In this document: positions 16,832 through 25,625 of the stretch, piece after piece
Numbering within the stretch: position 1 is the stretch's first letter
Layout: every line of letters begins with the position of its first letter
Assembly: GCF_008042145.1 (NCBI RefSeq)
Contig: NZ_RDBH01000135.1
Location: 15,862-57,394, forward strand
Reading direction: 5' to 3'
Length of the DNA stretch: 41,533 nt
Origin: Streptomyces sp. adm13(2018)
Lineage (GTDB): Bacteria > Actinomycetota > Actinomycetes > Streptomycetales > Streptomycetaceae
Notes under the pieces: model-generated
What the model saw: only the letters and a program-made list of their open reading frames with translations
What the model was told of the DNA's origin: nothing
Database searches by the model: none
Program-made: the position numbers and the translations under genes

Positions 16832-17305
16832 GTGTACGTACAGATCGACCTCGACGGGCCCGCCGGGACCCTCCGCGTCTCCGGGCACGACCTGCCCACC
16901 GTGGAGCTCGTACGGGCCCCCGGGACCAGCCCCGACACCCATACGCCGATCGGCACCCGCAAGCCCGCCCTGCTCGCCCTGACGGTGGCCGGGGAACCCG
17001 CCGTCATCAGGCCGGCCCGCGCGCGGCTGCTGCGCCGCTCCTACCGGGTGGACGTCCGCGTGGACGGCGTCCGCTACCGGCTCGTCCCCAGTTCGTACGT
17101 GGACAGCCGGTTCACCCGGAACGGGAAGGCGCTGGGCACGCTGGAGTCCAAGGGGGACGGCAGGGTGTACCCCGACTGGGATCCGGCCGCCACGCCCACC
17201 CCGCTCGACCACGCCGTCGGCACCGCGCTCGCCGCCGCGTTCGGCACGGGCGCGGCGCCCTGGTGGGAGACCGTCGGCGACATCGTGGCGGAGCTCATCC
17301 CGTAA
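16832..17305 (+). CDS. Hypothetical protein
   Basis: A 157-aa protein not recognised. It starts GTG 16832 (MYVQIDLDGPAGTLRVSGHD), 28 bases after the LuxR-like gene, so probably co-transcribed. It looks beta-rich in the first 90 residues (RRSYRVDVRVDGVRYRLVPSS, FTRNGKALGTLESKGDGRV) and has a Trp-rich end (PWWETVGDIVAELIP). No signal peptide or membrane segment. Confidence 0.75.
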   Translation: MYVQIDLDGPAGTLRVSGHDLPTVELVRAPGTSPDTHTPIGTRKPALLALTVAGEPAVIRPARARLLRRSYRVDVRVDGVRYRLVPSSYVDSRFTRNGKALGTLESKGDGRVYPDWDPAATPTPLDHAVGTALAAAFGTGAAPWWETVGDIVAELIP

Positions 17306-17340
17306 CCGCGGCAACCGACCTCGTACGAGGCCCCGAGAAC

Positions 17341-17380
17341 GCGTGAGGCCCCCTCCACGGCTGTGGAGGGGGCCTCACGC
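17341..17380. terminator. Strong bidirectional terminator
   Basis: An 18-bp perfect stem (17341-17358 with 17363-17380) and a 4-nt loop GGCT, between the convergent hypothetical gene and hspR. Confidence 0.88.
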
Positions 17381-17391
17381 GGTGCTGGGGG

Positions 17392-17835
17392 CTACTCGCC
17401 GCGCTTCGGGCGCCAGACCACCAGGGCGCTCGCCTGCTGCACGTCCTGGTACGGCACCAGGTCGCGCCGGTACGAGGCGTGCACCTGGGCCTCGCGCTGC
17501 CGCATCGCCGCCGCCGCGCCGTCGACGGCCGCCGACAGCTCCGCGATCCGGCTCTGCAGGGCGGCGACCTGGTTCTCCAGCTCGATGATGCGCTTGATCC
17601 CGGCCAGGTTGATGCCCTCGTCCTGCGACAGCTGCTGCACCTGCCGGAGCAGCTCGATGTCACGGGCCGAGTAGCGCCGGCCGCGGCCCGCCGTGCGGTC
17701 CGGGGAGACCAGACCGAGGCGGTCGTACTGCCGGAGGGTCTGCGGGTGCAGACCGGAGAGCTGGGCCGCCACCGAGATGACGTACACCGGCGACTCGTCG
17801 GTCAGCTCGTACGGATTGCGTCGGCGCCCGTCCAC
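17392..17835 (-). CDS. hspR: Heat-shock repressor HspR
   Basis: A 147-aa MerR-family repressor. Residues ~13-75 contain the MerR winged helix (VYVISVAAQLSGLHPQTLRQYDRLGLV, RGRRYSARDIELLRQVQQL), followed by a coiled coil (GIKRIIELENQVAALQSRIAEL). HspR with DnaK as co-repressor binds HAIR sites and represses the dnaK operon and clpB (known in Streptomyces). GTG 17835 lies 4 bases after the dnaJ stop, so it is the last gene of the operon. HAIR sites at 14463, 21602 and 21654 are its expected targets. Confidence 0.95.
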   Translation of the reverse strand: MDGRRRNPYELTDESPVYVISVAAQLSGLHPQTLRQYDRLGLVSPDRTAGRGRRYSARDIELLRQVQQLSQDEGINLAGIKRIIELENQVAALQSRIAELSAAVDGAAAAMRQREAQVHASYRRDLVPYQDVQQASALVVWRPKRGE

Positions 17836-17839
17836 CGGG

Positions 17840-19024
17840 TCACGCTCCCTTCGCAGCCTGGAACAGCTCCGCCCGCGGATCGTCGGAGGCGGTCGCCTCG
17901 CGATAGGTCTGCAGGGCGTCACGCGCCTTGTCGTCCAGCTCCTTGGGCACCGCGACCTCGACCGTGACGAGGAGGTCGCCGCGGGTGCCGTCCTTGCGGA
18001 CCGCGCCCTTGCCGCGGGCGCGCATGGTCCGGCCGTTCGGCGTGCCCGCGGGCAGCTTGAGGGTGACCGCGGGGCCGCCGAGGGTCGGCACCTTGATCTC
18101 GCCGCCGAGCGCGGCCTCCGTGAAGGAGACCGGCACCGTGACGGTGAGGTTGTCGTCCTTGCGGCCGAACACCGGGTGGGAGTCGACGTGCACCACGACG
18201 TACAGGTCGCCGTTCTGCCCGCCGCGCTCCCCCGGCGCTCCCTTGCCGCGCAGCCGGATCTTCTGGTTGTCGGAGACACCCGCCGGGATCCGGACCTGCA
18301 TGGTGCGGGAGGACTTGGCCCGGCCGCTGCCCTTGCAGACCTCGCAGGGGTTCTCGGCGATCAGGCCGCGGCCCTTGCAGTCCACGCAGGGGTCGGTGAG
18401 CGAGAAGCCGCCACCGCTGCCGCGCGAGACCTGTCCGGTGCCGACGCAGGTCGGGCACACCCGAGGGGTGCCGTTCTTGTCGCCGGTGCCCGAACACGCC
18501 GTGCACGGCTGCTGGCTGGACATCCGCAGCGGTACGGTCGCGCCCTCGATGGCCTCGGTGAAGCTGAGCGTCACCTCGGACTCGATGTCCTGGCCGCGCC
18601 GCGGCTGAGTGCGGGCACCCGGGCCGCCGCCGCGGTTGAACAGGCCGCCGAAGACGTCCCCGATGCCACCGCCGCCACCGCCGCCGCCGAAGCCGCCGCC
18701 GGCGCCCTGGGCGCCTCCGAAGAGGTCGCCCAGGTCGAAGTTGAACGAGCCGCCCGCCCCGGGAGCGCCGGCCCTGAAGCCGCCGTTCCCGAAGAGGGCG
18801 CGGGCCTCGTCGTACTCCTTGCGCTTCTTGGGGTCGCCGAGGATGTCGTTCGCCTCGGAGATCTCCTTGAAGCGCTCCTCGGCCTTGGTGTCGTTCTTGT
18901 TGGCGTCCGGGTGGTTCTCGCGGGCGAGCTTCCGGTACGCCTTCTTGATCTCGGCCTCGGTGGCGTCCTTGGGGACGCCGAGGACCTTGTAGTAGTCCTT
19001 CTCGACGAAGTCCTTCGTGCTCAT
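17840..19024 (-). CDS. dnaJ: Chaperone DnaJ
   Basis: A 394-aa type I Hsp40. J domain residues ~10-75 with the HPD motif (ENHPDANK, ~37), a Gly/Phe-rich region (FGGAQGAGGGFGGGGGGGG), and four zinc motifs CxxCxGxG (CTACSGTG, CPTCVGTG, CVDCKGRG, CEVCKGSG; residues ~173-231), then the substrate-binding beta domains. It delivers substrates to DnaK and stimulates its ATPase. It follows grpE by about 60 bases in the operon. Confidence 0.96.
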   Translation of the reverse strand: MSTKDFVEKDYYKVLGVPKDATEAEIKKAYRKLARENHPDANKNDTKAEERFKEISEANDILGDPKKRKEYDEARALFGNGGFRAGAPGAGGSFNFDLGDLFGGAQGAGGGFGGGGGGGGIGDVFGGLFNRGGGPGARTQPRRGQDIESEVTLSFTEAIEGATVPLRMSSQQPCTACSGTGDKNGTPRVCPTCVGTGQVSRGSGGGFSLTDPCVDCKGRGLIAENPCEVCKGSGRAKSSRTMQVRIPAGVSDNQKIRLRGKGAPGERGGQNGDLYVVVHVDSHPVFGRKDDNLTVTVPVSFTEAALGGEIKVPTLGGPAVTLKLPAGTPNGRTMRARGKGAVRKDGTRGDLLVTVEVAVPKELDDKARDALQTYREATASDDPRAELFQAAKGA

Positions 19025-19081
19025 CGACGTCCCTCCTTCCGGACTGCTCCGGGTTCTGTCACCGCTGTGCGGCCGGCCGCG

Positions 19082-19735
19082 CTACCCCTCCTCGGGGGCA
19101 CCGCTCTCCTCGTCGGCGGACGACTTCGCGTCGTCCTTGGCCGGTGCCGCGCCCGGCTGGGGCTCGGCGACGGCCACGCGCGCGGGCCGGATGGTCCGCT
19201 CGCCGATCCGGTACCCCGGCTGCAGGATCGCCACGCACGTCGTCTCGGTGACGTCCGGCGCGTACGAGTGCATCAGGGCCTCGTGGATCGTCGGGTCGAA
19301 GGGCTCGCCCTCCTTGCCGAACTGCTGCAGACCCATCTTGGCGACGACGGTCTCCAGCGATTCGGCCACCGACTTGAACCCGCCCACGAGCTCGCCGTGG
19401 TCCCGGGCCCGGCCGACGTCGTCGAGCACCGGAAGCAGGTCGGAGAGAAGGCCGGCGACGGCGATCTCCTTGACCGTGACCCGGTCCCGCTCCACGCGGC
19501 GGCGGTAGTTCTGGTACTCGGCCTGGAGCCGCTGGAGGTCCGCGGTGCGCTCGTCGAGCGCCGTACGGGTCTGGTCCAGCTGCGCCAGCAGGGCTACGTC
19601 CGTAGCGTCCCCGGCCGGGGCCGCCTTCTCCGCCTTGTCGGCGGAGGCGGCGGCAGCGGCGGTCTCGGGCTCCTCGGGCGGGCCGTCGGCGGGGACTTCG
19701 GGCTTCTCCTCGAAGCCCGGGGTCTCCTCCGACAT
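19082..19735 (-). CDS. grpE: Nucleotide exchange factor GrpE
   Basis: A 217-aa DnaK partner that releases ADP. An acidic, disordered N-terminus (GFEEKPEVPADGPPEEPETA) leads into a long coiled coil (LDQTRTALDERTADLQRLQ, EYQNYRRRVERDR), then the four-helix/beta-wing part ending GYRIGERTIRPARVAV. The C-terminal ~30 residues are acidic and longer than in E. coli. ATG 19735 shares one base with the dnaK stop, implying coupled translation. Confidence 0.95.
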   Translation of the reverse strand: MSEETPGFEEKPEVPADGPPEEPETAAAAASADKAEKAAPAGDATDVALLAQLDQTRTALDERTADLQRLQAEYQNYRRRVERDRVTVKEIAVAGLLSDLLPVLDDVGRARDHGELVGGFKSVAESLETVVAKMGLQQFGKEGEPFDPTIHEALMHSYAPDVTETTCVAILQPGYRIGERTIRPARVAVAEPQPGAAPAKDDAKSSADEESGAPEEG

Positions 19736-21579
19736 CAGGCAGCGCCGCCCTTCGGCTTGTCCTCGTCCACGATCTCGGCGTCGACGACGTCGTCGTCGGC
19801 CTGGGCCTGCTGGGCACCGGCGTCGCCGCCGGCGGCCTGCGCGCCCTGGGCGTCGGCGTAGAGCGCCTGGCCGAGCTTCTGCGAGACCGCCGCGACCTTC
19901 TCGGTGGCGGTGCGGATCTCGGCGGTGTCCTCGCCCTTGAGCTTCTCCTTCAGCTCGCCGAGCGCGGCCTCGACCTCGGCCTTGACGTCGCCGGGGACCT
20001 TGTCCTCGTTGTCCTTGAGGAACTTCTCCGTCTGGTAGACGAGCTGCTCGCCCTGGTTGCGGGACTCGGCGGCCTCGCGGCGGCGGTGGTCCTCGTCCGC
20101 GTACTGCTCGGCCTCCTGGCGCATGCGGTCGACCTCGTCCTTCGGCAGCGAGGAGCCGCCGGTGACGGTCATCTTCTGCTCCTTGCCCGTGCCGAGGTCC
20201 TTCGCGGTCACGTGCATGATGCCGTTGGCGTCGATGTCGAAGGCGACCTCGATCTGCGGGACGCCGCGGGGCGCCGGCGGCAGACCGGTCAGCTCGAACA
20301 TCCCGAGCTTCTTGTTGTACGCCGCGATCTCGCGCTCGCCCTGGTAGACCTGGATCTGCACGGACGGCTGGTTGTCCTCGGCCGTCGTGAAGATCTCGGA
20401 CCGCTTGGTCGGGATCGTGGTGTTGCGCTCGATGAGCTTGGTCATGATGCCGCCCTTGGTCTCGATGCCGAGGGACAGCGGGGTCACGTCGAGGAGCAGG
20501 ACGTCCTTGACCTCACCCTTGAGGACACCGGCCTGGAGCGCGGCGCCGATGGCGACGACCTCGTCCGGGTTGACGCCCTTGTTGGCGTCCTGACCGCCGG
20601 TCAGCTCCTTGACGAGCTCGGCGACGGCCGGCATACGGGTCGAACCACCGACGAGAACGACGTGGTCGATCTCGGAGAGGTTGATGCCCGCGTCCTTGAT
20701 GACGTTGTGGAACGGCACCTTGCAGCGGTCGAGCAGGTCCGAGGTGAGCTGCTGGAACTGGGCGCGCGTGAGCTTCTCGTCCAGGTGCAGCGGGCCCTCG
20801 GCGGAGGCCGTGATGTACGGCAGGTTGATGGAGGTCTCGGTCGAGGACGAGAGCTCGATCTTCGCCTTCTCCGCGGCCTCGCGGAGACGCTGGAGAGCCA
20901 TCTTGTCCTTGGCGAGGTCCACGCCGTGGCCGTTCTGGAACTGCGTCACCAGGTAGTCGACGACGCGCTGGTCCCAGTCGTCGCCACCGAGGTGGTTGTC
21001 ACCGTTGGTGGCCTTCACCTCGACGACGCCGTCGCCGATCTCCAGGAGGGACACGTCGAAGGTGCCGCCACCGAGGTCGAAGACGAGGATCGTCTGGTCG
21101 TCCTTGTCGAGGCCGTACGCGAGGGCGGCCGCGGTCGGCTCGTTGACGATGCGCAGGACGTTGAGGCCCGCGATCTCACCGGCCTCCTTGGTGGCCTGGC
21201 GCTCCGAGTCGTTGAAGTAGGCCGGAACGGTGATGACCGCGTCGACGACCTTCTCGCCCAGGTAGGCCTCGGCGTCGCGCTTCAGCTTCTGCAGGATGAA
21301 GGCGCTCATCTGCTGCGGGTTGAAGTTCTTGCCGTCGATCTCGATCTTCCAGTCGGTGCCCATGTGGCGCTTGACCGACCGGATGGTCCTGTCGACGTTG
21401 GTGACGGCCTGACGCTTGGCCACCTCGCCGACGAGCACCTCGCCGTTCTTCGCGAAGGCGACGACGGACGGCGTGGTCCTGGCGCCCTCGGCGTTGGTGA
21501 TGACGGTGGGCTCGCCGCCTTCCAGAACGCTGACGACGGAGTTAGTCGTGCCCAGGTCGATGCCGACCGCACGTGCCAT
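19735..21579 (-). CDS. dnaK: Chaperone DnaK (Hsp70)
   Basis: A 614-aa Hsp70. Nucleotide-binding signatures: [19 protein letters not shown] at the N-terminus, [20 protein letters not shown], and [13 protein letters not shown]. The substrate-binding part includes [17 protein letters not shown], and the C-terminal tail ends in an acidic region ([20 protein letters not shown]). ATG 21579 is preceded by GGAGGAAT, so the longer upstream in-frame start is not used. First gene of dnaK-grpE-dnaJ-hspR, with two HAIR operators upstream. Confidence 0.98.
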   Translation of the reverse strand: MARAVGIDLGTTNSVVSVLEGGEPTVITNAEGARTTPSVVAFAKNGEVLVGEVAKRQAVTNVDRTIRSVKRHMGTDWKIEIDGKNFNPQQMSAFILQKLKRDAEAYLGEKVVDAVITVPAYFNDSERQATKEAGEIAGLNVLRIVNEPTAAALAYGLDKDDQTILVFDLGGGTFDVSLLEIGDGVVEVKATNGDNHLGGDDWDQRVVDYLVTQFQNGHGVDLAKDKMALQRLREAAEKAKIELSSSTETSINLPYITASAEGPLHLDEKLTRAQFQQLTSDLLDRCKVPFHNVIKDAGINLSEIDHVVLVGGSTRMPAVAELVKELTGGQDANKGVNPDEVVAIGAALQAGVLKGEVKDVLLLDVTPLSLGIETKGGIMTKLIERNTTIPTKRSEIFTTAEDNQPSVQIQVYQGEREIAAYNKKLGMFELTGLPPAPRGVPQIEVAFDIDANGIMHVTAKDLGTGKEQKMTVTGGSSLPKDEVDRMRQEAEQYADEDHRRREAAESRNQGEQLVYQTEKFLKDNEDKVPGDVKAEVEAALGELKEKLKGEDTAEIRTATEKVAAVSQKLGQALYADAQGAQAAGGDAGAQQAQADDDVVDAEIVDEDKPKGGAA

Positions 21580-21601
21580 TTCGATTCCTCCAGCTGACGT
21601 A

Positions 21602-21622
21602 CTTGAGTGGATCTGACTCAAG
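21602..21622. promoter_or_regulatory. HAIR operator 1 of the dnaK operon
   Basis: CTTGAGT-N7-ACTCAAG, a perfect match to the HAIR consensus, 23 bases upstream of the dnaK start codon. Confidence 0.95.
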
Positions 21623-21653
21623 GATGCACGACGACGCCGATCGCGTCAACAGA

Positions 21654-21674
21654 CCTGAGTGGAGGAGACTCAAC
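21654..21674. promoter_or_regulatory. HAIR operator 2 of the dnaK operon
   Basis: CCTGAGT-N7-ACTCAAC, two changes from the consensus, 52 bases from the first site (about five helical turns), which would allow co-operative HspR binding. Confidence 0.85.
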
Positions 21675-21833
21675 TCTTCGCCCTTTATCTCACTCATACG
21701 GAGGTGGAGGCGCGTCGATCCCGGACCGGGGCGGGGAGCCCGTGAGAGAGTCCGGATGCCCCTTGTCGGGCAAAGCAGGCATATCCCACGAATATCCCAT
21801 GATGCTCACACGGTCCCTCGGAAGGGTGTGGGA

Positions 21834-22322
21834 ATGACGGCCAAGCGCACGTTCGACCTCGTGGGCGGACTCGCCCTCCTCGTCGCCCTGTCCCCGCTGC
21901 TCGCCGCCGTCGCCGTCTCGGTCGCCCTCGGCTCGGCGACCCCCGGCCGGGGCGTACTGCGCCGCCGCACGGTGGCCGGCCTGGCGGGGGAGCCCTTCAC
22001 CATGCTGACCTTCCGGACCCGGAGCCCGCTGGCCGCGCTGCCCCTGCTGCTCCACGTGGTCGGGGGCAGGATGTCGCTGGTCGGACCGTGTCCACTGGCC
22101 CCCGGCCACCGCGAGTGCGCGGGCGAGGGGCGCCGCCGGCTCTCCGTACGCCCGGGACTCACCGGCCCCTGGCAGATCAGCGGCCGCTCGGACCTACCGT
22201 GGGAGGAGAGGGAGCTGCTCGACCTCCACTACGTGGACCACCACTGGCTGGGAATGGATCTGTCGATCCTGGCGCGTACGCTTCCAGCAGTCCGCCGACG
22301 TCGCGCGGCAAGGTTTGCCTGA
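21834..22322 (+). CDS. Shortened bacterial sugar-phosphate transferase
   Basis: A 162-aa protein related to the catalytic domain of undecaprenyl-phosphate sugar-phosphate transferases. It has an N-terminal membrane segment (DLVGGLALLVALSPLLAAVA), FTMLTFRTRS, GGRMSLVGPCPLAPGH and SVRPGLTGPWQISGRSDLPW. In the family an ~30-40 residue stretch lies between the FRT and LPQLLNV motifs and ends in a catalytic Asp-Glu pair. Here the sequence goes FRTRSPLAALPLLLHV, so the stretch is deleted and the acidic pair is Ala-Ala. ATG 21834 follows GGAAGGG. It is probably inactive as a transferase; it may be decaying or have another role. It lies back to back with the dnaK operon. Confidence 0.75.
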   Translation: MTAKRTFDLVGGLALLVALSPLLAAVAVSVALGSATPGRGVLRRRTVAGLAGEPFTMLTFRTRSPLAALPLLLHVVGGRMSLVGPCPLAPGHRECAGEGRRRLSVRPGLTGPWQISGRSDLPWEERELLDLHYVDHHWLGMDLSILARTLPAVRRRRAARFA

Positions 22323-22429
22323 GCGACACATATCACCGCGAGCGCCGCTACATCGCGGGGCCGCGACCGGGTAATCTCAGCGGGAACTCCATAAGTTACC
22401 GCTTAGTAGGCCCGCCCGAGGAGCCCGTC

Positions 22430-24685
22430 ATGCAACTCGCCGCGATCATCGTGTCGATCGCCATCACGGTGGTGGCCGTCGCGCTGTTCGGCCGCGCCAC
22501 CGTGCAGATCTACCGCTTCGTGCGGCTCGGTCAGCCGGTCCCCGCCGGCACGCGCACCGGTGACCCCACACAGCGCACCATCACGCTGGTCAAGGAGTTC
22601 CTCGGCCACACGAGGATGAACCGCTGGGGCATCGTCGGCTTCGCGCACTGGTTCGTGGCGGTGGGCTTCTTCTCGCTGCTCCTGACGATCGTCAACGCCT
22701 TCGGCCAGCTCTTCCAGGCCGACTGGCTGATCCCGGTCATCGGCGACTGGCTGCCGTACGAGATCTTCACCGAGTTCCTCGGCCTGATGACGGTCCTCGG
22801 CATCGTGACCCTCATCGTGATCCGCCAGCTCAGCAAGCCGACCCGGGCGGGCCGCAAGTCCCGCTTCGCCGGCTCCAAGACCGGCCAGGCGTACTTCGTC
22901 GAGGCCGTCATCCTGATCGTCGGCGTCTGCATCATGACGCTGCGCGCCCTCGAAGGCGTCCAGCACCACGTGACGAGCTGGGAGCCCGGCTTCTTCGCCT
23001 CGTACCCGCTGATCGCACTCCTCGACGGCCTGGACCTGAGCACGATCCAGTACCTCACCTACTTCTTCGCGTGCCTCAAGATCGTCACGTCCTTCACCTG
23101 GATGATCACGGTCTCGCTCAACACCAACATGGGCGTCGCCTGGCACCGCTTCCTCGGCTTCCCGAACATCTGGTTCAAGCGGAACGCCGACGGCTCCACC
23201 GCCCTCGGCGCGCTCCAGCCGATGACGACGGCCGGCAAGGAGATCGACTGGGAGGACCCGGCCGAGGACGCCGTCTTCGGTGTCTCCCAGGTCGAGCAGT
23301 TCTCCTGGAAGGGCATCCTCGACTTCTCCACCTGCACCGAGTGCGGCCGCTGCCAGTCGCAGTGCCCCGCCTGGAACACCGGCAAGCCCCTCTCCCCCAA
23401 GCTCCTCATCATGTCGCTGCGCGACCACGCGCACGCCAAGGCGCCGTACCTGCTCGCGGGCGGCGGCAAGGACATGGAGGGCAACGAGAAGGCGACCGAG
23501 GAGCAGCTCAAGGACGTCCCCGCCTCGGCGATCGCCGAGGCCGAGCGCCCCCTCATCGGCACCGCCGAAGAGAACGGCGTCATCGACCCCGACGTCCTCT
23601 GGTCCTGCACCACCTGCGGCGCCTGCGTCGAGCAGTGCCCGGTCGACATCGAGCACATCGACCACATCGTCGACATGCGCCGCTACCAGGTGATGATCGA
23701 GTCCGCGTTCCCGTCCGAGGCGGGCACGATGCTCAAGAACCTGGAGAAGAAGGGCAACCCCTGGGGCCTGGCGAAGAAGCAGCGCGTCGAGTGGACCAAG
23801 GAGGTCGACTTCGAGGTCCCGATCGTGGGCAAGGACGTCGAGGACCTCTCCGAGTTCGACTACCTCTACTGGGTCGGCTGCGCCGGCGCCCTGGAGGACC
23901 GTGCCAAGAAGACCACCAAGGCCTTCGCGGAGCTCCTGCACATGGCGGGCGTCAAGTTCGCGATCATGGGCGGCGACGAGAAGTGCACCGGTGACTCCCC
24001 CCGCCGCCTGGGCAACGAGCCGCTCTTCCAGCAGCTCGCCCAGGAGAACGTCGCCATGCTGAACATGGCGTTCGGCGAGGACGACGAGGACGAGTCGACG
24101 AAGAAGCCGAAGTCGGCCAAGCGGATCGTCTCCACCTGCCCGCACTGCTTCAACACCATCGCCAACGAGTACCCGCAGCTCGGCGGCGAGTACGAGGTCA
24201 TCCACCACACCCAGCTGCTCCAGCACCTCATCGACGAGGGCAAGCTGGTCCCGGTGACCCCGGTCGAGGGCCTCATCACCTACCACGACCCCTGCTACCT
24301 GGGCCGTCACAACAAGGTCTACACGCCGCCGCGCGAGATCATGTCCGCCGTCCCCGGCCTGCGCCAGCAGGAGATGCACCGCCACAAGGAGCGCGGCTTC
24401 TGCTGCGGCGCCGGCGGTGCCCGGATGTGGATGGAGGAGCGCATCGGCAAGCGCATCAACAACGAGCGCGTCGAGGAGGCCCTGTCCCTCAACCCGGACA
24501 TCGTCTCCACCGCCTGCCCCTTCTGCCTCGTCATGCTGACCGACTCGGTCAACGGCAAGAAGAACGACGGCAAGGCCAAGGAGTCGATCACGGTGGTCGA
24601 CGTGGCCCAGCTGCTCCTGGAGTCGGTGAAGACCCCGGTGGACCCGGAGCCGGAGCCCGCCGAGGAGCCGGAGCCGGCTGTCTGA
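22430..24685 (+). CDS. Membrane Fe-S oxidoreductase with CCG domains (HdrD/GlpC-like)
   Basis: A 751-aa protein. The N-terminal ~250 residues hold about five membrane helices with histidines that could bind haem (FAHWFVAVGFFSLLLTIV). Two 4Fe-4S clusters follow: CTECGRCQSQCP (~301) and CTTCGACVEQCP (~392). The C-terminal third has two CCG (cysteine-rich) repeats: GCAGALEDRAKK with CPHCFNTI, and HDPCYLG with FCCGAGGARM and CPFCLVML. The set resembles heterodisulfide reductase subunit D/GlpC/LldE-type quinone-linked electron transfer. The donor is unknown. ATG 22430 is preceded by GAGGAG. Lysine- and acid-rich C-terminus. Strong codon bias suggests high expression. Confidence 0.93.
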   Translation: MQLAAIIVSIAITVVAVALFGRATVQIYRFVRLGQPVPAGTRTGDPTQRTITLVKEFLGHTRMNRWGIVGFAHWFVAVGFFSLLLTIVNAFGQLFQADWLIPVIGDWLPYEIFTEFLGLMTVLGIVTLIVIRQLSKPTRAGRKSRFAGSKTGQAYFVEAVILIVGVCIMTLRALEGVQHHVTSWEPGFFASYPLIALLDGLDLSTIQYLTYFFACLKIVTSFTWMITVSLNTNMGVAWHRFLGFPNIWFKRNADGSTALGALQPMTTAGKEIDWEDPAEDAVFGVSQVEQFSWKGILDFSTCTECGRCQSQCPAWNTGKPLSPKLLIMSLRDHAHAKAPYLLAGGGKDMEGNEKATEEQLKDVPASAIAEAERPLIGTAEENGVIDPDVLWSCTTCGACVEQCPVDIEHIDHIVDMRRYQVMIESAFPSEAGTMLKNLEKKGNPWGLAKKQRVEWTKEVDFEVPIVGKDVEDLSEFDYLYWVGCAGALEDRAKKTTKAFAELLHMAGVKFAIMGGDEKCTGDSPRRLGNEPLFQQLAQENVAMLNMAFGEDDEDESTKKPKSAKRIVSTCPHCFNTIANEYPQLGGEYEVIHHTQLLQHLIDEGKLVPVTPVEGLITYHDPCYLGRHNKVYTPPREIMSAVPGLRQQEMHRHKERGFCCGAGGARMWMEERIGKRINNERVEEALSLNPDIVSTACPFCLVMLTDSVNGKKNDGKAKESITVVDVAQLLLESVKTPVDPEPEPAEEPEPAV

Positions 24686-24696
24686 TCCCGACCCCG

Positions 24697-24732
24697 GAGG
24701 GCCGCCCCGCGAGTGATCGCGGGGCGGCCCTC
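24697..24732. terminator. Bidirectional terminator
   Basis: A 16-bp perfect stem (24697-24712 with 24717-24732) around a GTGA tetraloop, between the convergent Fe-S oxidoreductase gene and the secreted-protein gene. Confidence 0.9.
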
Positions 24733-24745
24733 TCCCGTTCCCGGG

Positions 24746-25450
24746 TCAGGAGGCCTTCCGGGCGGTGTACGTGTCGATCAGCCGCCCCCAGAAGTCGTAG
24801 ACGGAGCTGCGGGCGCCCTGCTTCGGGGTGTCGACGGCGGCCAGCTCGTACCGGTGCTTTCCGGTGTCGACGAGCCGGTACGTCCAGCCGTGGTGGGCGG
24901 CGGCCGGGTGCTTGAGGTCGAGGGAGGCGACGGCGTGCCCGTTCGGCCGACTGATCTCGACGCGGGGCCAGGAGGCGCTCTTGTAGAACCGCGCGGTGTT
25001 CCCGTCGGGCAGCGTGACCCGGGCGTCGGCCTGCCGGGGCGCGGGCTTGGGCTTGGCAGCGGGCTTCGGGTCGGGCTTCGGCTTCGGCTGGGGGGCCGGG
25101 GCGGTCTCCTGCCAGGAGGAGACCGTGCCGTCCGGCCGCAGGACCACGCGGAGGGCCTCGTACTGCCCCCGGGCGGGCTGCCCGTCGGTGCTGACCAGGG
25201 TGTCGACCAGGGATCCGCCGGTGTAGATCTCGGCGGAGAAGCGGCCGGGACCGTCCTGGTAGACCTTGGCGAGGCCGCCGCCGGGCAGATCGACGTTCCT
25301 CCAGAAGACGGATGGGGAACCGGTGGCGTCCGCCCCCGGCGCCTGCCCCGGCCCGTCGGCGGCGAAGGCTCCGGCGGCCGGCAGCAGGAGCACGGCGACG
25401 GCCCCGGTGGCGACGGCGGCGGTACGGGCGGAACGACGGGTGACACGCAT
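24746..25450 (-). CDS. Secreted protein with two repeated beta-type modules
   Basis: A 234-aa exported protein. Residues 1-30 form a signal peptide (basic MRVTRRSARTA, hydrophobic core, AFAADG cleavage region). Two similar modules follow, LPGGGLAKVYQDGPGRFSAEIY (~54-75) and LPDGNTARFYKSASWPRVEIS (C-terminal half), joined by a Pro/Lys linker (PQPKPKPDPKPAAKPKPAP). Such linkers often cross or bind the wall. Function unknown. ATG 25450 follows AAGGAGCC. Confidence 0.82.
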   Translation of the reverse strand: MRVTRRSARTAAVATGAVAVLLLPAAGAFAADGPGQAPGADATGSPSVFWRNVDLPGGGLAKVYQDGPGRFSAEIYTGGSLVDTLVSTDGQPARGQYEALRVVLRPDGTVSSWQETAPAPQPKPKPDPKPAAKPKPAPRQADARVTLPDGNTARFYKSASWPRVEISRPNGHAVASLDLKHPAAAHHGWTYRLVDTGKHRYELAAVDTPKQGARSSVYDFWGRLIDTYTARKAS

Positions 25451-25625
25451 CGGAAGGGCTCCTTGCTCGACTCGCTGACATCCCCGACGCTACGAGTACG
25501 ACATTGAGGTGATACGTCGGATTTGTAACGAGCATCCGACATGTCCCCCTAGGGGATGTCACAGCTCAGTGGCAAGCGGCGGCCCGAGGAGCGCCTGTAC
25601 GGCGGAAGCGGGTACGTTCAAGGAC

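Noticed and set aside
22323..22429. Riboswitch ahead of the Fe-S oxidoreductase
   Set aside because: Only about 100 bases with no recognised aptamer; promoter-like AT-richer patch only.
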